A DNA stretch of 41,520 bases from positions 1 through 41,520 of the forward strand of contig JBBSMX010000022.1 in NCBI GenBank assembly GCA_038232935.1. The letters are read 5' to 3'. This stretch comes from JBBSMX01 sp038232935. Its GTDB lineage: Bacteria; Bacteroidota; Rhodothermia; Rhodothermales; JANQRZ01. Positions within the stretch are counted from its first letter, which is position 1, and every line of letters starts with the position of its first letter. The notes under the pieces were generated by a model, which was not told where the DNA came from, did not search any database, and saw only the letters and a program-made list of their open reading frames with translations. The translations under genes and the position numbers were made by a program. Shown here in pieces: positions 15,836 to 23,940 of this stretch.

Positions 15836-16603
15836 TCAGTCTCGCTTGCTGCCGCCGATGGAGAGGCCGAGCCCGCCGTCGATGCGGTAGGCCTGGCCGG
15901 TGATGAACCCCGCTGCCTCACTACAGAGGAAGCCGATGAGTCCGGCGATCTCTTCGGGTGTGGCGACCCGCTTCATGGGGTGCATCCCTTCGATCTCCTC
16001 CCACACCTCGCCGGGGTCGGGGGACTGATCGACCGCCCAGCGCAGCATCGGGGTGTCGACCGAGCCGGGGCAGACGGCGATGCACCGGACCTTCGGCGCG
16101 TAGTCCACGGCGATGCTGCGGGTGAGGCCGAGGAGCGCCGTCTTGCTCGTCGTGTACGCGGCCACGTTCGCCTGTGTGATGAAGCTCTGCACGCTCGCGA
16201 CGTTGACGACGACGCCGCGCCCGCGCTCGACCATCGAGGGGAGCGCCTGCTGCGCGCAGAGAAACGCGCTCTTGAGGTTCGCGCCCATCACCTCGTCCCA
16301 CTCGGCCTCACTCGTCTGCGTGACCGTCCCGTAGCGCTGGATGCCGGCATTGTTGACGAGCAGGTCGATGCCGCCGAACGCGTCGCGGATCGCGTCGAAC
16401 GCGGTCGTCACGGCGTCGGCCTCGGCTACGTCACAGGAGAAGAAGCGGGCGTCTCCATCGAGACCGGAAGCCGTCTCGGCTCCGGCAGCGTCGGTGTCGA
16501 GGAGGGCTACGCGGGCCCCTTCACGGGCGAAGAGGGCGGCTGTCGCTGCGCCGATTCCTTTGGCAGCGCCGGTGACGACGGCGATCTGGTCAGTAAAACG
16601 CAT
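15836..16603 (-). CDS. SDR dehydrogenase, probable 2-keto-3-deoxy sugar acid dehydrogenase
   Basis: A classical short-chain dehydrogenase of 255 residues. The cofactor loop is TGAAKGIG (11-18), the acidic residue after beta-2 (LLDTD, D35) favours NAD+, and NNAG is at 83-86. The catalytic set is S136, Y149 and K153 (YTTSK). The C-terminal ITGQAYRIDGGLG is standard. Lying between the dehydratase and the FAH hydrolase, it is the best candidate for oxidising 2-keto-3-deoxy-L-rhamnonate to the 2,4-diketo acid. The frame is open far upstream into the next gene, but MRFTDQIAVVTG at 16603, 2 bases after the previous stop, is the natural start. The two SDR genes of this operon could have their roles exchanged. 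Confidence 0.88.
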   Translation of the reverse strand: MRFTDQIAVVTGAAKGIGAATAALFAREGARVALLDTDAAGAETASGLDGDARFFSCDVAEADAVTTAFDAIRDAFGGIDLLVNNAGIQRYGTVTQTSEAEWDEVMGANLKSAFLCAQQALPSMVERGRGVVVNVASVQSFITQANVAAYTTSKTALLGLTRSIAVDYAPKVRCIAVCPGSVDTPMLRWAVDQSPDPGEVWEEIEGMHPMKRVATPEEIAGLIGFLCSEAAGFITGQAYRIDGGLGLSIGGSKRD

Positions 16604-16605
16604 GG

Positions 16606-17427
16606 CTAGATCGGTTCTTCCTGAACGGGATTCGTGAGCGTGCCGATGCCGTCCACCTCGACGGTGACGGTGTCGCCGGGCTGGAGCCAGCGGGGCGGCG
16701 TCTGTGCCATCCCAATCCCAAAGGGAGTCCCGGTCAAGATGACCGTGCCGGGCAGGAGCGTCGTGCTGCCGCTGAGGAAGGCGATGATCTCGGCGACGGG
16801 GAAGATCATGTCGGCCGTGTTCGTCTCCTGCACGACGGCATCGTTGACGCGCGTGCGGAGCGGGAGCGCCTGCGGGTCGGGGACGGCGGAGCGGAGAGCG
16901 AGCGCCGGGCCGAGCGGACAGAACGTGTCGAAGCTCTTGCCCCGGCACCACTGGCTGCCGCCGCGCTCGATCTGCCAGTCCCGCGCGCTGACGTCGTTGG
17001 CACAGGTGTAGCCGAGCACGACATCGAGCGCCTGGCTGGCCGACACGTTCTTGCAGCGCCGACCGATCACCACGGCCAACTCTCCTTCGTAATCGACGCG
17101 GTCGCTGCGGAGGGCGCGGGGCAGCAGGATCGGCGTGCCGGGACCGATGACGGCGTTGATGCCTTTGGCGAAGACCACGGGGACCTCGGGGATCGGGAGC
17201 CCGGCCTCGTCGGCGTGCGCGCGGTAGTTCAAACCGATGGCCCAGATCGCGGGCGGGTCGATGGGGGCGAGCCTCTCCGCGATGTCGGCAGTCTCATCGG
17301 TTGTGGCGAGTTCGCCGAACGGCGCTCCCGTGACGACGCGCGCGGAGCCGTCCGGCTGCTCGGTCGCGTAGCCGATCACCCCGGCGGCGTCTCGGTAGCG
17401 GAACAGGTGGGAGAGAGGAGAGGGCAT
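16606..17427 (-). CDS. Fumarylacetoacetase-family diketo-deoxy acid hydrolase
   Basis: A 273-residue FAH-fold enzyme that cleaves a C-C bond in a 2,4-diketo acid, metal-dependently. Motifs are WAIGLNYRAHADE (83-95), the metal-binding DYEGELAVVIG, NDVSARDWQIERGG, GKSFDTFCPLGP and LTGTPFGIG. Together these are typical of the 2,4-didehydro-3-deoxy-L-rhamnonate/fuconate hydrolase branch. Its products would be pyruvate and L-lactate. It sits 16 bases after the first SDR gene and 2 bases before the second, inside the same leftward operon, which is what makes the oxidative (diketo-hydrolase) version of the pathway likely rather than an aldolase version. Exact substrate is inferred. Confidence 0.88.
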   Translation of the reverse strand: MPSPLSHLFRYRDAAGVIGYATEQPDGSARVVTGAPFGELATTDETADIAERLAPIDPPAIWAIGLNYRAHADEAGLPIPEVPVVFAKGINAVIGPGTPILLPRALRSDRVDYEGELAVVIGRRCKNVSASQALDVVLGYTCANDVSARDWQIERGGSQWCRGKSFDTFCPLGPALALRSAVPDPQALPLRTRVNDAVVQETNTADMIFPVAEIIAFLSGSTTLLPGTVILTGTPFGIGMAQTPPRWLQPGDTVTVEVDGIGTLTNPVQEEPI

Positions 17428-17443
17428 CGGTTTGTTTGGGGGA

Positions 17444-18208
17444 TCAGGTGCCGGCCGCCCAGCCGCCGTCGATGAGGAAGGGAGAGCCGGTGACGAAGCC
17501 GGCCTCGTCGCTGGCGAGGTAGAGCGCGGCGGCGGCGATCTCTTCGGGCCGCGCCATCCGGCCGACCGGCTGCGTCGCCGTCATCTCGCGGTAGGCCGCT
17601 TCGGGGTCGGGGTATTCCTGCAGGCGCTGCGTCACGAACGGCGTCTCGACGCGGCCGGGGCAGATCGCCACGGCGCGGATGCCTTCGGCGGCGTAGTCGA
17701 GGGCGAGGCACTTCGTCATCCCGACGACGGCGAACTTGGTCGTGCAATACCCCAGCCGGTCGCGGATGCCGACGATCCCGCCAATCGAGGCGAGGTTGAT
17801 CACGACGCCGCGCTTCCGCTCCAGCATCCCCGGCAGGAACGCCCGCGTCACGTTGAACACGCCCCGGACGTTGACGGCGTAGAGCCGGTCGAGGTCGGCC
17901 CCGGTGGTTTCCAGCAGGGTGCCGACGTGCCCCACGCCGGCGTTGTTGACGAGCACGTCGAGCCGCCCGTAGGCGGTGTGGACCGCGCGGGCGGCCTCCG
18001 TGCAGGCGGCCTCGTCGGTGACATCGAGCGGTTGAAAGAAGGCCTCACCGCCATCGTCGCGGATCGCCGCTGCCGTCGCCTCTCCGCTCGCGGCGTCTGC
18101 GTCGGTCACGTAGACGGTCGCTCCGGCGCGCGCGAAGCGGAGGGCGATGGCCTCTCCGATGCCGGAGCCAGCTCCGGTCACGAGGGCGATGTGGTCGGGC
18201 AGCGTCAT
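17444..18208 (-). CDS. SDR sugar 1-dehydrogenase (probable L-rhamnose dehydrogenase)
   Basis: The first gene of the leftward operon, a 254-residue classical SDR. It has TGAGSGIG (11-18), D36 after beta-2 (NAD+ preference expected), NNAG (88-91) and the catalytic trio S141, Y154, K158 (YCTTK). It would oxidise the free sugar to its lactone, the entry step of a non-phosphorylative route, with the SMP-30 protein next. The ATG at 18208 is chosen at the MTLPDHIALVTG start; the frame is open to 18265, but that would run into the promoter region. There is no clear Shine-Dalgarno site. Assignment of this SDR to step one and the other to step four is by position only. Confidence 0.85.
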   Translation of the reverse strand: MTLPDHIALVTGAGSGIGEAIALRFARAGATVYVTDADAASGEATAAAIRDDGGEAFFQPLDVTDEAACTEAARAVHTAYGRLDVLVNNAGVGHVGTLLETTGADLDRLYAVNVRGVFNVTRAFLPGMLERKRGVVINLASIGGIVGIRDRLGYCTTKFAVVGMTKCLALDYAAEGIRAVAICPGRVETPFVTQRLQEYPDPEAAYREMTATQPVGRMARPEEIAAAALYLASDEAGFVTGSPFLIDGGWAAGT

Positions 18209-18254
18209 GAACGGAAGCGGCGGCGAGCAGTGAATCGGATGGCCCATAAAGGGC

Positions 18255-18283
18255 TTGACAGGCACCGCGCAGGGCTGTATTCT
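18255..18283 (+). promoter_or_regulatory. Sigma70-like promoter for the GntR/uptake operon
   Basis: TTGACA (18255-18260), 17-base spacer, TATTCT (18278-18283), pointing rightward. Initiation is expected near 18290, leaving a leader of about 38 bases before the GntR ATG. The match to the generic sigma70 consensus is very good; note that many Bacteroidota use a different -33/-7 consensus. Confidence 0.6.
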
Positions 18284-18293
18284 CTGTATAGAA
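18280..18293. promoter_or_regulatory. Candidate GntR/FCD operator
   Basis: TTCT-CTGTAT-AGAA is a short inverted repeat lying over the predicted start points of both facing promoters. CTGTAT is also directly repeated (18275-18280 and 18284-18289). Its place between the regulator gene and the catabolic operon makes it a good candidate for autoregulation and control of both directions. Confidence 0.4.
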
Positions 18294-18322
18294 AAGGTAA
18301 AGTCATAAGATCACTTTGTCAA
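18294..18322 (-). promoter_or_regulatory. Sigma70-like promoter for the leftward rhamnose operon
   Basis: On the minus strand, TTGACA (18322-18317), 17-base spacer, TACCTT (18299-18294), pointing toward the SDR gene at 18208. Expected initiation near 18287 gives a leader of roughly 80 bases. It faces the rightward promoter, so the two transcription starts nearly coincide. Confidence 0.5.
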
Positions 18323-18327
18323 TCGAC

Positions 18328-19086
18328 ATGCCCGTCGTTCATACACAGGCACCGCACGCTACCGCGAAGCCCTCGTTCGAGCCGGTGCGCCGTCAGAGTC
18401 TCGCCGACGACCTCGCGCAGCGGATCAAGGATATGATCGACGCCGACGCCTACGCGCCCGACGACCGTCTCCCGACCATCGCCGAGATGGCGCAGCGGTT
18501 CGGCGTCGGCCACCCGACACTGCGCGAGGCGCTCAAAAAGCTCGAAACGCTGGGAGCCGTCGTCGTCAAGCACGGCTCGGGGGTCTACGTCGGCGCGCGG
18601 CCGAACCCGCTCTTCGTCTCCAACCCCGTCCTTGCGGGTGCGCCCTCGAAAAAGACGCTGCTCGACCTCGTGGAAGCGCGGCTCCCCATCGAGCTCGAAA
18701 CCACGGCCCTCGCCGCACGCCACGCGACGGACGACGACCTCGCGCAGATGGCGGCGTTGCTGGACCGCGCCGAGGCCCACCTCGGCGACGGCGACGTGCT
18801 GAACACGACGAACATGTCGTTCCACACGGTGATCGCGAAGGCGTCGGGCAACGGGGTGCTGTACCAGCTTCTCGACGCGCTGTCGAGCCTGTTTCAGGAC
18901 GAGCAGCGGGCGATCATGGACATCTTCGGCTCCCGGCAGCACGATCACGCCGAACACCTCGGCATCCTGGAAGCGCTTCGGGAGCACGACGAAGAGCGGG
19001 CCGTCGCCCGTATGCGCGCGCATCTCGAAGGAGTCCATGCCGTGCTGCTGCAATGGGACGAGGACGCCGGCCCTCTTTCTTCCTGA
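18328..19086 (+). CDS. GntR-family (FadR/FCD) transcriptional regulator
   Basis: A 252-residue repressor-type regulator. The winged helix-turn-helix covers about residues 22-90 (LPTIAEMAQRFGVGHPTLRE, then VVVKHGSGVYV for the wing). The all-helical FCD ligand domain follows (about 100-245), with FHTVIAKASGN and DHAEHLGILEALREHDEERA carrying the Asp/His positions that usually hold a metal and an organic-acid ligand. It probably senses a sugar acid or keto acid from the divergent pathway. The ATG at 18328 is used; an in-frame TTG at 18316 would add four residues. The TonB receptor starts 6 bases after its stop, so the regulator is the first gene of the uptake operon. Confidence 0.9.
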   Translation: MPVVHTQAPHATAKPSFEPVRRQSLADDLAQRIKDMIDADAYAPDDRLPTIAEMAQRFGVGHPTLREALKKLETLGAVVVKHGSGVYVGARPNPLFVSNPVLAGAPSKKTLLDLVEARLPIELETTALAARHATDDDLAQMAALLDRAEAHLGDGDVLNTTNMSFHTVIAKASGNGVLYQLLDALSSLFQDEQRAIMDIFGSRQHDHAEHLGILEALREHDEERAVARMRAHLEGVHAVLLQWDEDAGPLSS

Positions 19087-19092
19087 CCCACC

Positions 19093-22089
19093 ATGCCTTT
19101 CGATCCCGTCATGCTCACCCGGTTTCGTCTCGCCGCGCGCTGCGGTCTCTGGCTCTGCGGCTTGCTGCTCTTCGCCGCCCCGGCGTGGGCGCAGACCGGC
19201 AAGATCGCCGGGACCGTCACGGATGCCGTGACAGGGGAGACGCTGCCCGGCGCGAGCGTTGCCGTCGTCGGGACCTCGTACGGAGCGGCGACCGACGGCG
19301 AGGGCCGCTATACCATCATCGGCGTGCGGCCCGACACGTACACGCTGCGCGCTTCGTTCGTTGGGTACACCGAGACGGTCATCGAAAACGTCCGCGTTCA
19401 GAGCGGGCTCACGACGCGCGTCGAGATCGAGCTGAGCGAGGGCGCGGTGGAGTTCGGCGACGAGGTGATCGTGACGGCCGAGCGCCCGCCGGTGCAGCGC
19501 GACGAGACCGCGAGCGTGCAGTACCTCGGCATCGCCGACCTCGAAGAGCTGCCCGTCACTTCCACCGAGGAGGCGCTGTTCGTGCAGGCCGGCGTCTTCT
19601 TCGACACGCAGCCCATCGAGGGGGGGTTGGGCGGCTCGGGGCGCGGCGAGCCGCGCTACGCCGTCCGCGGCGGCGATCAGACCGAGGTGCTCTGGTTCCT
19701 CGACGGGTCCCGCATCGCCGCGCTCATCGAGGGGCGCGCTGACCAGGGCGGCTCCTACACTTCGATCAACCCCCACGCCGTGCAGGAGCTGCAGATCCTC
19801 ACCGGCGGCTTTGCGGCTGAGTACGGCGGGGCGCAGTCGGGCGTGGTCAACGTGGTGACGAAGGAGGGGGGCGAGCGCATCGAGGCGTCGGCGGAGTACC
19901 TCTACGGCCCACCGGGGCAGCAGCACTTCGGTAACTACCTCTACGACCCGGCGACGCAGAAGGAGTTCGTCGACCACACGCTCGATGACAGCACGCTCGA
20001 CCCGGCGTGGTGGACCGAGGCCCGGCAGAGCCAGGTGTACGACTACCGCGACATCGCCGACCATCACGCGTGGGGGAGCGTCGGGGGGCCGGTGCCGGGG
20101 CTTTCGGGGCTGGACGGGCGGTTCTTCCTCGCCGGCCAGTTTCACCGCACGGCGTATGTCTATCCGCACCCCATCGACCAGCGCGAACTGGACGACGTGC
20201 TGGGCAACCTCGTCGTCCGGCCCGGAGCGGCGATGAAGCTCCGTTTCAGCGGGCTCTATGGCCGCTCGCTCCACTCGACGCTCCAGGAGAACGGCGACTT
20301 CACCAACCAGGCCAAGTACTACCGAGGCTGGGGCTCGCTCCTCGACACGCGCCACGTCCTCGGGGCTATGGACTGGACCCACAGCCTCTCGCAGAAGATG
20401 TTCTACGACCTCAAGCTGAGCTCCTACTGGCTCGACTTCCGGGAGACGCCGAGCGACTTTGCCCGGATCGGCCAGACCGAGGACGAGGACGCGATCACCA
20501 TCTTCGGCTTCCAGCGCTACGACGGCTTCGGCGACGAGCCGTTCGACCAGTTTTCGTTCCTCTACGACCGGCACGAGCGCGTCGGCGACGTGTCGCTGGA
20601 GGGGGCGCTGTCGTGGCAGGTGGACCACGCCAACTTCGTCAAGACCGGCTTCGAAGCCCGCGTCAACACCTACGACGAGGTCCGCTCCTTCCGCTTCCCC
20701 TCCTTCACGACCGACGAGCGCTACTGGCTCAACCGGGGGCTCGACGAGACCTACCACCCGATCCAGCTCGCGGCCTTCGTGCAGGACAAGATGGAGTTCA
20801 AGGGGATGATCCTCAACCTCGGCCTCCGCTACGACTACTTCGATCCCAACCGCGACTGGTTCCGCACGGACGACCTCACCAACCTCGCACTCGACCCTGC
20901 CTTCGATCCGGCCCTCGACCCGGACGGGGATCAGGTGGATGCGAACGGCCGGGTGAAGTTCAGCTTCGAGAACGTGTTCGACAAGCCGCGCGAGGCCGCC
21001 CCGTCGTTCCACCGCCTCAGCCCCCGCATCGGCGTCTCGTACCCGATCACGGACGGTTCCGTGCTCCACTTCAACTACGGGCACTTCTACCAGATGCCCC
21101 CACTGGACCGGCAGTTCGAGTTCGGCTACTTCCGCCCGGTCTACATCGTCGAGGCGCAGGCGGCGGAGGACGCGCTCGCGGCGCAGGAGGGGCGCGATCC
21201 CCGCCACATCCCCTCCACCTCCGGCGATCCCGAACGGGTCGTCGTGCGTTCGTTCGAGGCGCTCAAGCCGGAGAAAACGGTCTCGTTCGAAGTCGGCATC
21301 GCGCAGCAACTCGGCGAGCTCGCCGTGCTCAACGTCACGGGCTTTTACAAAGACGTCTTCGACCAGACCTTCCCGCGTGCCGGTCTCTTCGACCGGGCTA
21401 TCACGTTCCCGGGGGGTAACTTCGTCAGCAACTTCTCCGGGGACTACGGCGACGCGCGCGGCTTCGAGGTCAACTTCCGCACGCTCTTCAGCCGCCACGT
21501 CACGCTCGACTTCAACTACAGCTTCTCGCGCACGATCGAGGGCCGCGCCACGCCGGGCCGCGTCAACTTCGACACGACGGGGACGCCGACGTTTCTCTAC
21601 GACGACGCGGCCAGCCGGCGCCTCGCGACGGAGAAGACGTTCAGCCGGCCGCACCTCTTCCGCGCCAACCTCTTCCTGCGCTACCCCACCGGCGGCGGCC
21701 GGTGGTACGACCGCACCCTCGCGGGCACGAGCGTGAGCGTGCTCGGCCGCTACGTCAGCGGGCGCGTCTTCACGTATCTCGGCCCCGACGACCCGCCCGA
21801 CACGATCGACAACCAGCGCTTCCCGGCCATCCAGCAGATCGATCTCCAGGTCGAGAAGCAGTTCGAGGTCGGCACGCACGCGCTCTCGGTCTATTCGAAC
21901 ATCACGAACCTCTTCGACACGAAGAACCTCCGCTCCTACGGCGACGCCGTCTTCGACGCCGAGGCCACGACCAACTTCATCGAGAACGGGACGATCACGC
22001 GGGTGGACGGCGGCGGCTACGACATCAGCCAGCAGACCTACTTCCCTCCGCGCCGCGTCCTGTTCGGCGTCCGCTACGACTTCCGATGA
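19093..22089 (+). CDS. TonB-dependent outer-membrane receptor with carboxypeptidase-regulatory domain
   Basis: A 998-residue outer-membrane transporter. The signal peptide ends APAWA|QTG near residue 34. A carboxypeptidase-D-regulatory-like sandwich follows (about 35-125, GTVTDAVTGETLPGASV). Then comes the plug (about 135-265, with YAVRGGDQTEVLWFLDG, VQELQILTGGFAAEYGGAQSG and VVNVVTKEGG) and a long beta barrel ending GVRYDFR. It resembles Oar-type receptors rather than a SusC, because no SusD partner follows. It would import oligosaccharide using TonB energy. The stop overlaps the start of the next gene by 4 bases, so it is translationally coupled to a T9SS cargo protein. The glycan specificity is inferred from the locus. 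Confidence 0.92.
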   Translation: MPFDPVMLTRFRLAARCGLWLCGLLLFAAPAWAQTGKIAGTVTDAVTGETLPGASVAVVGTSYGAATDGEGRYTIIGVRPDTYTLRASFVGYTETVIENVRVQSGLTTRVEIELSEGAVEFGDEVIVTAERPPVQRDETASVQYLGIADLEELPVTSTEEALFVQAGVFFDTQPIEGGLGGSGRGEPRYAVRGGDQTEVLWFLDGSRIAALIEGRADQGGSYTSINPHAVQELQILTGGFAAEYGGAQSGVVNVVTKEGGERIEASAEYLYGPPGQQHFGNYLYDPATQKEFVDHTLDDSTLDPAWWTEARQSQVYDYRDIADHHAWGSVGGPVPGLSGLDGRFFLAGQFHRTAYVYPHPIDQRELDDVLGNLVVRPGAAMKLRFSGLYGRSLHSTLQENGDFTNQAKYYRGWGSLLDTRHVLGAMDWTHSLSQKMFYDLKLSSYWLDFRETPSDFARIGQTEDEDAITIFGFQRYDGFGDEPFDQFSFLYDRHERVGDVSLEGALSWQVDHANFVKTGFEARVNTYDEVRSFRFPSFTTDERYWLNRGLDETYHPIQLAAFVQDKMEFKGMILNLGLRYDYFDPNRDWFRTDDLTNLALDPAFDPALDPDGDQVDANGRVKFSFENVFDKPREAAPSFHRLSPRIGVSYPITDGSVLHFNYGHFYQMPPLDRQFEFGYFRPVYIVEAQAAEDALAAQEGRDPRHIPSTSGDPERVVVRSFEALKPEKTVSFEVGIAQQLGELAVLNVTGFYKDVFDQTFPRAGLFDRAITFPGGNFVSNFSGDYGDARGFEVNFRTLFSRHVTLDFNYSFSRTIEGRATPGRVNFDTTGTPTFLYDDAASRRLATEKTFSRPHLFRANLFLRYPTGGGRWYDRTLAGTSVSVLGRYVSGRVFTYLGPDDPPDTIDNQRFPAIQQIDLQVEKQFEVGTHALSVYSNITNLFDTKNLRSYGDAVFDAEATTNFIENGTITRVDGGGYDISQQTYFPPRRVLFGVRYDFR

Positions 22090-23933
22090 GCCTGCCTCTC
22101 TCCGCATATCGCGTCATCGGGGCGAGCTGTCTCGTCGTCCTCCTCGCCGCGGCTCCGGCCCGCGCCCAGATCCGCGAGGCCGACTTCCGCGTCCACGACC
22201 GGGGCGAGTTGTGGGAGACGGCGAAGGACGACGGCACGCTCGGCGCGCCCGAGCCGCTCAACCCGTTCGAGTATTTCCCGAGCATGGACTGGCCCGGCGG
22301 GCCGAGCGAACTGGCTTCCAAGGACGAGCAGCGCTCGTACCACGCCGGGGCCGGCCTGTGGATCGGCGGGCTTGGCGGGAGCGGCGCGGTCTTCTTCGAC
22401 GAGCTCGGGCCGTTCCAGACCGTCGAGCTTGCCACGGTCGAGCCGATGGAGGAAACCGAGAACTTCGTCGAGGGGGCGAGCTTCGACCCGGCCCGCGCCG
22501 AGGAGACCATCGTCGCCGAGTTCACTACGACGACGGGGCTGCGCGTCCGCCGGACGAGCCGGGCGTGGAGCTTCCGCGGCCTTAATACCTTCATCCTGCT
22601 CGACATCGCCGTCACGAATGAAACGGGCGGAGCGCTGAGCGACGTGTTCGTCGGCTTCCCCTACCTCCTGCGGCCGAGCTACCAGGACATCAACGTCCAC
22701 AACGGCTGGGGCGACGACTTCAACCGCACCGATGAGCTCGTCGCCTACGACGCCGACCGCGCGCTCGTCTACGCCCGCGACGACACGCCCAACTTCGACC
22801 TGCCCGGCGACGTGGGCAACTACTGGGCCGAGCGGAATGAGCTGCGGACGACCGGCTACGCGGGCGTTGCCCTCCTCGACGCCCCGAACGGGACCGGTGG
22901 CGAGGCGCAGCCCGCGACGGTGTTCTGGGCGCAGCTCCTCAACAACGAGAGCCGGCTCACGACGGCCAGCACCACGGCTGCCGCGCTCTACGCGATCCTC
23001 TCCGGCGAGGACACGTCGCTGCAAGCCGCCGAGGGCGAGCGGTTGACGCCTCTGACCCTGCTGGGCTGCGGACCGTACGCCCTCGGCGCCGGCGAGACCG
23101 TCCGCTTCGCCGTCGTCGAGGCCGTCAACGGGATTCCCCTCAACGTGGCACTCGAAGGGCTCGCGGCGCAGGGCCAACTGAGTGCCGGGCTCGACTCGCT
23201 CCGGGCGAGTGTGGACCGAGCGCGCACGCTCTACGCAGCGGGCTATCAGGTCGCTGCCGTGCCGCCGCCTGCGCCGCCGCTGGAGATCATTCCGCTCCCC
23301 TCGACGAAGCAGATCGCCGTCTCGTGGCCTGCCATCGACCAGACGTGGGTGGACCCGCTCTCCGGCGCGCGCATCACCCAGTACAACATCTACCGCAGCG
23401 AGCTCGGCTTCATTGGCCCTTTCGAGCCGGGCAACCCGCGCCGCGTGCGCGTGGACAACGAGACCGATATCGACCGCTTCTTCAAACCGGACCGCAACGT
23501 ATGGCAGTTCGAAGACAGCCGAGTCAGCCTCGGTTTTAGCTACGTCTATGCGGTCACGGCGGTCGATGAGGATGGCAACGAGAGCTGGCTGACGAACCGC
23601 AACCCCGAGCCGGTGACGGTGGCGAGTAGCCCGGCCCCGGACGCGATGAACGTCAAGGTGTTTCCGAACCCGTTCCGCGAAACCTCCGGCTTCCCCTCCA
23701 CGCGTGACGCCAACTCGATCGTCTTCAACAACCTGCCCGCCCGCGCCACGATCCGCATCTACACCTCCAGCGGCGAACTGATTCGCACGCTCGAACACGA
23801 CAATCCGGATGTCGCGCAGGAGGTATGGAACCAGCTCTCCGACGCTCGCCAGCGCGTGGCCCCCGGCATCTACTTCTGGACCGTCCAGTCGGACGTCGGG
23901 GCGGCGCAGGGCACGCTCGTCATCATCAAGTGA
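22086..23933 (+). CDS. Large secreted T9SS cargo protein, FN3-like plus sorting domain
   Basis: A 615-residue exported protein. Signal peptide cleavage is likely after APARA|Q (about residue 28). Residues 30-380 form a beta-rich region without a recognised family. Residues about 395-520 look like a fibronectin-type III unit (KQIAVSWPAID, TQYNIYRSE, YVYAVTAVDEDGNES). The end is a type A T9SS sorting domain: VKVFPNPFR, ATIRIYTSSGELIRTLEH and GIYFWTVQS. It is therefore expected on the cell surface next to the TonB receptor, possibly binding the glycan in the position a SusD would occupy. That binding role is inference. ATG overlaps the receptor stop (ATGA). Confidence 0.85.
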   Translation: MSLPLSAYRVIGASCLVVLLAAAPARAQIREADFRVHDRGELWETAKDDGTLGAPEPLNPFEYFPSMDWPGGPSELASKDEQRSYHAGAGLWIGGLGGSGAVFFDELGPFQTVELATVEPMEETENFVEGASFDPARAEETIVAEFTTTTGLRVRRTSRAWSFRGLNTFILLDIAVTNETGGALSDVFVGFPYLLRPSYQDINVHNGWGDDFNRTDELVAYDADRALVYARDDTPNFDLPGDVGNYWAERNELRTTGYAGVALLDAPNGTGGEAQPATVFWAQLLNNESRLTTASTTAAALYAILSGEDTSLQAAEGERLTPLTLLGCGPYALGAGETVRFAVVEAVNGIPLNVALEGLAAQGQLSAGLDSLRASVDRARTLYAAGYQVAAVPPPAPPLEIIPLPSTKQIAVSWPAIDQTWVDPLSGARITQYNIYRSELGFIGPFEPGNPRRVRVDNETDIDRFFKPDRNVWQFEDSRVSLGFSYVYAVTAVDEDGNESWLTNRNPEPVTVASSPAPDAMNVKVFPNPFRETSGFPSTRDANSIVFNNLPARATIRIYTSSGELIRTLEHDNPDVAQEVWNQLSDARQRVAPGIYFWTVQSDVGAAQGTLVIIK

Positions 23934-23940
23934 GGAGGCC

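Noticed and set aside
19093..22089. SusC-type receptor of a classical SusCD polysaccharide utilisation locus
   Set aside because: No SusD-like lipoprotein follows. The next genes are a T9SS cargo and a PorV-like barrel, so an Oar-like receptor fits better.
18319..22107. 1262-codon minus-strand open frame across the GntR gene and TonB receptor
   Set aside because: It is antisense to two well-supported genes, has the same shadow composition, and has no domain or start context.
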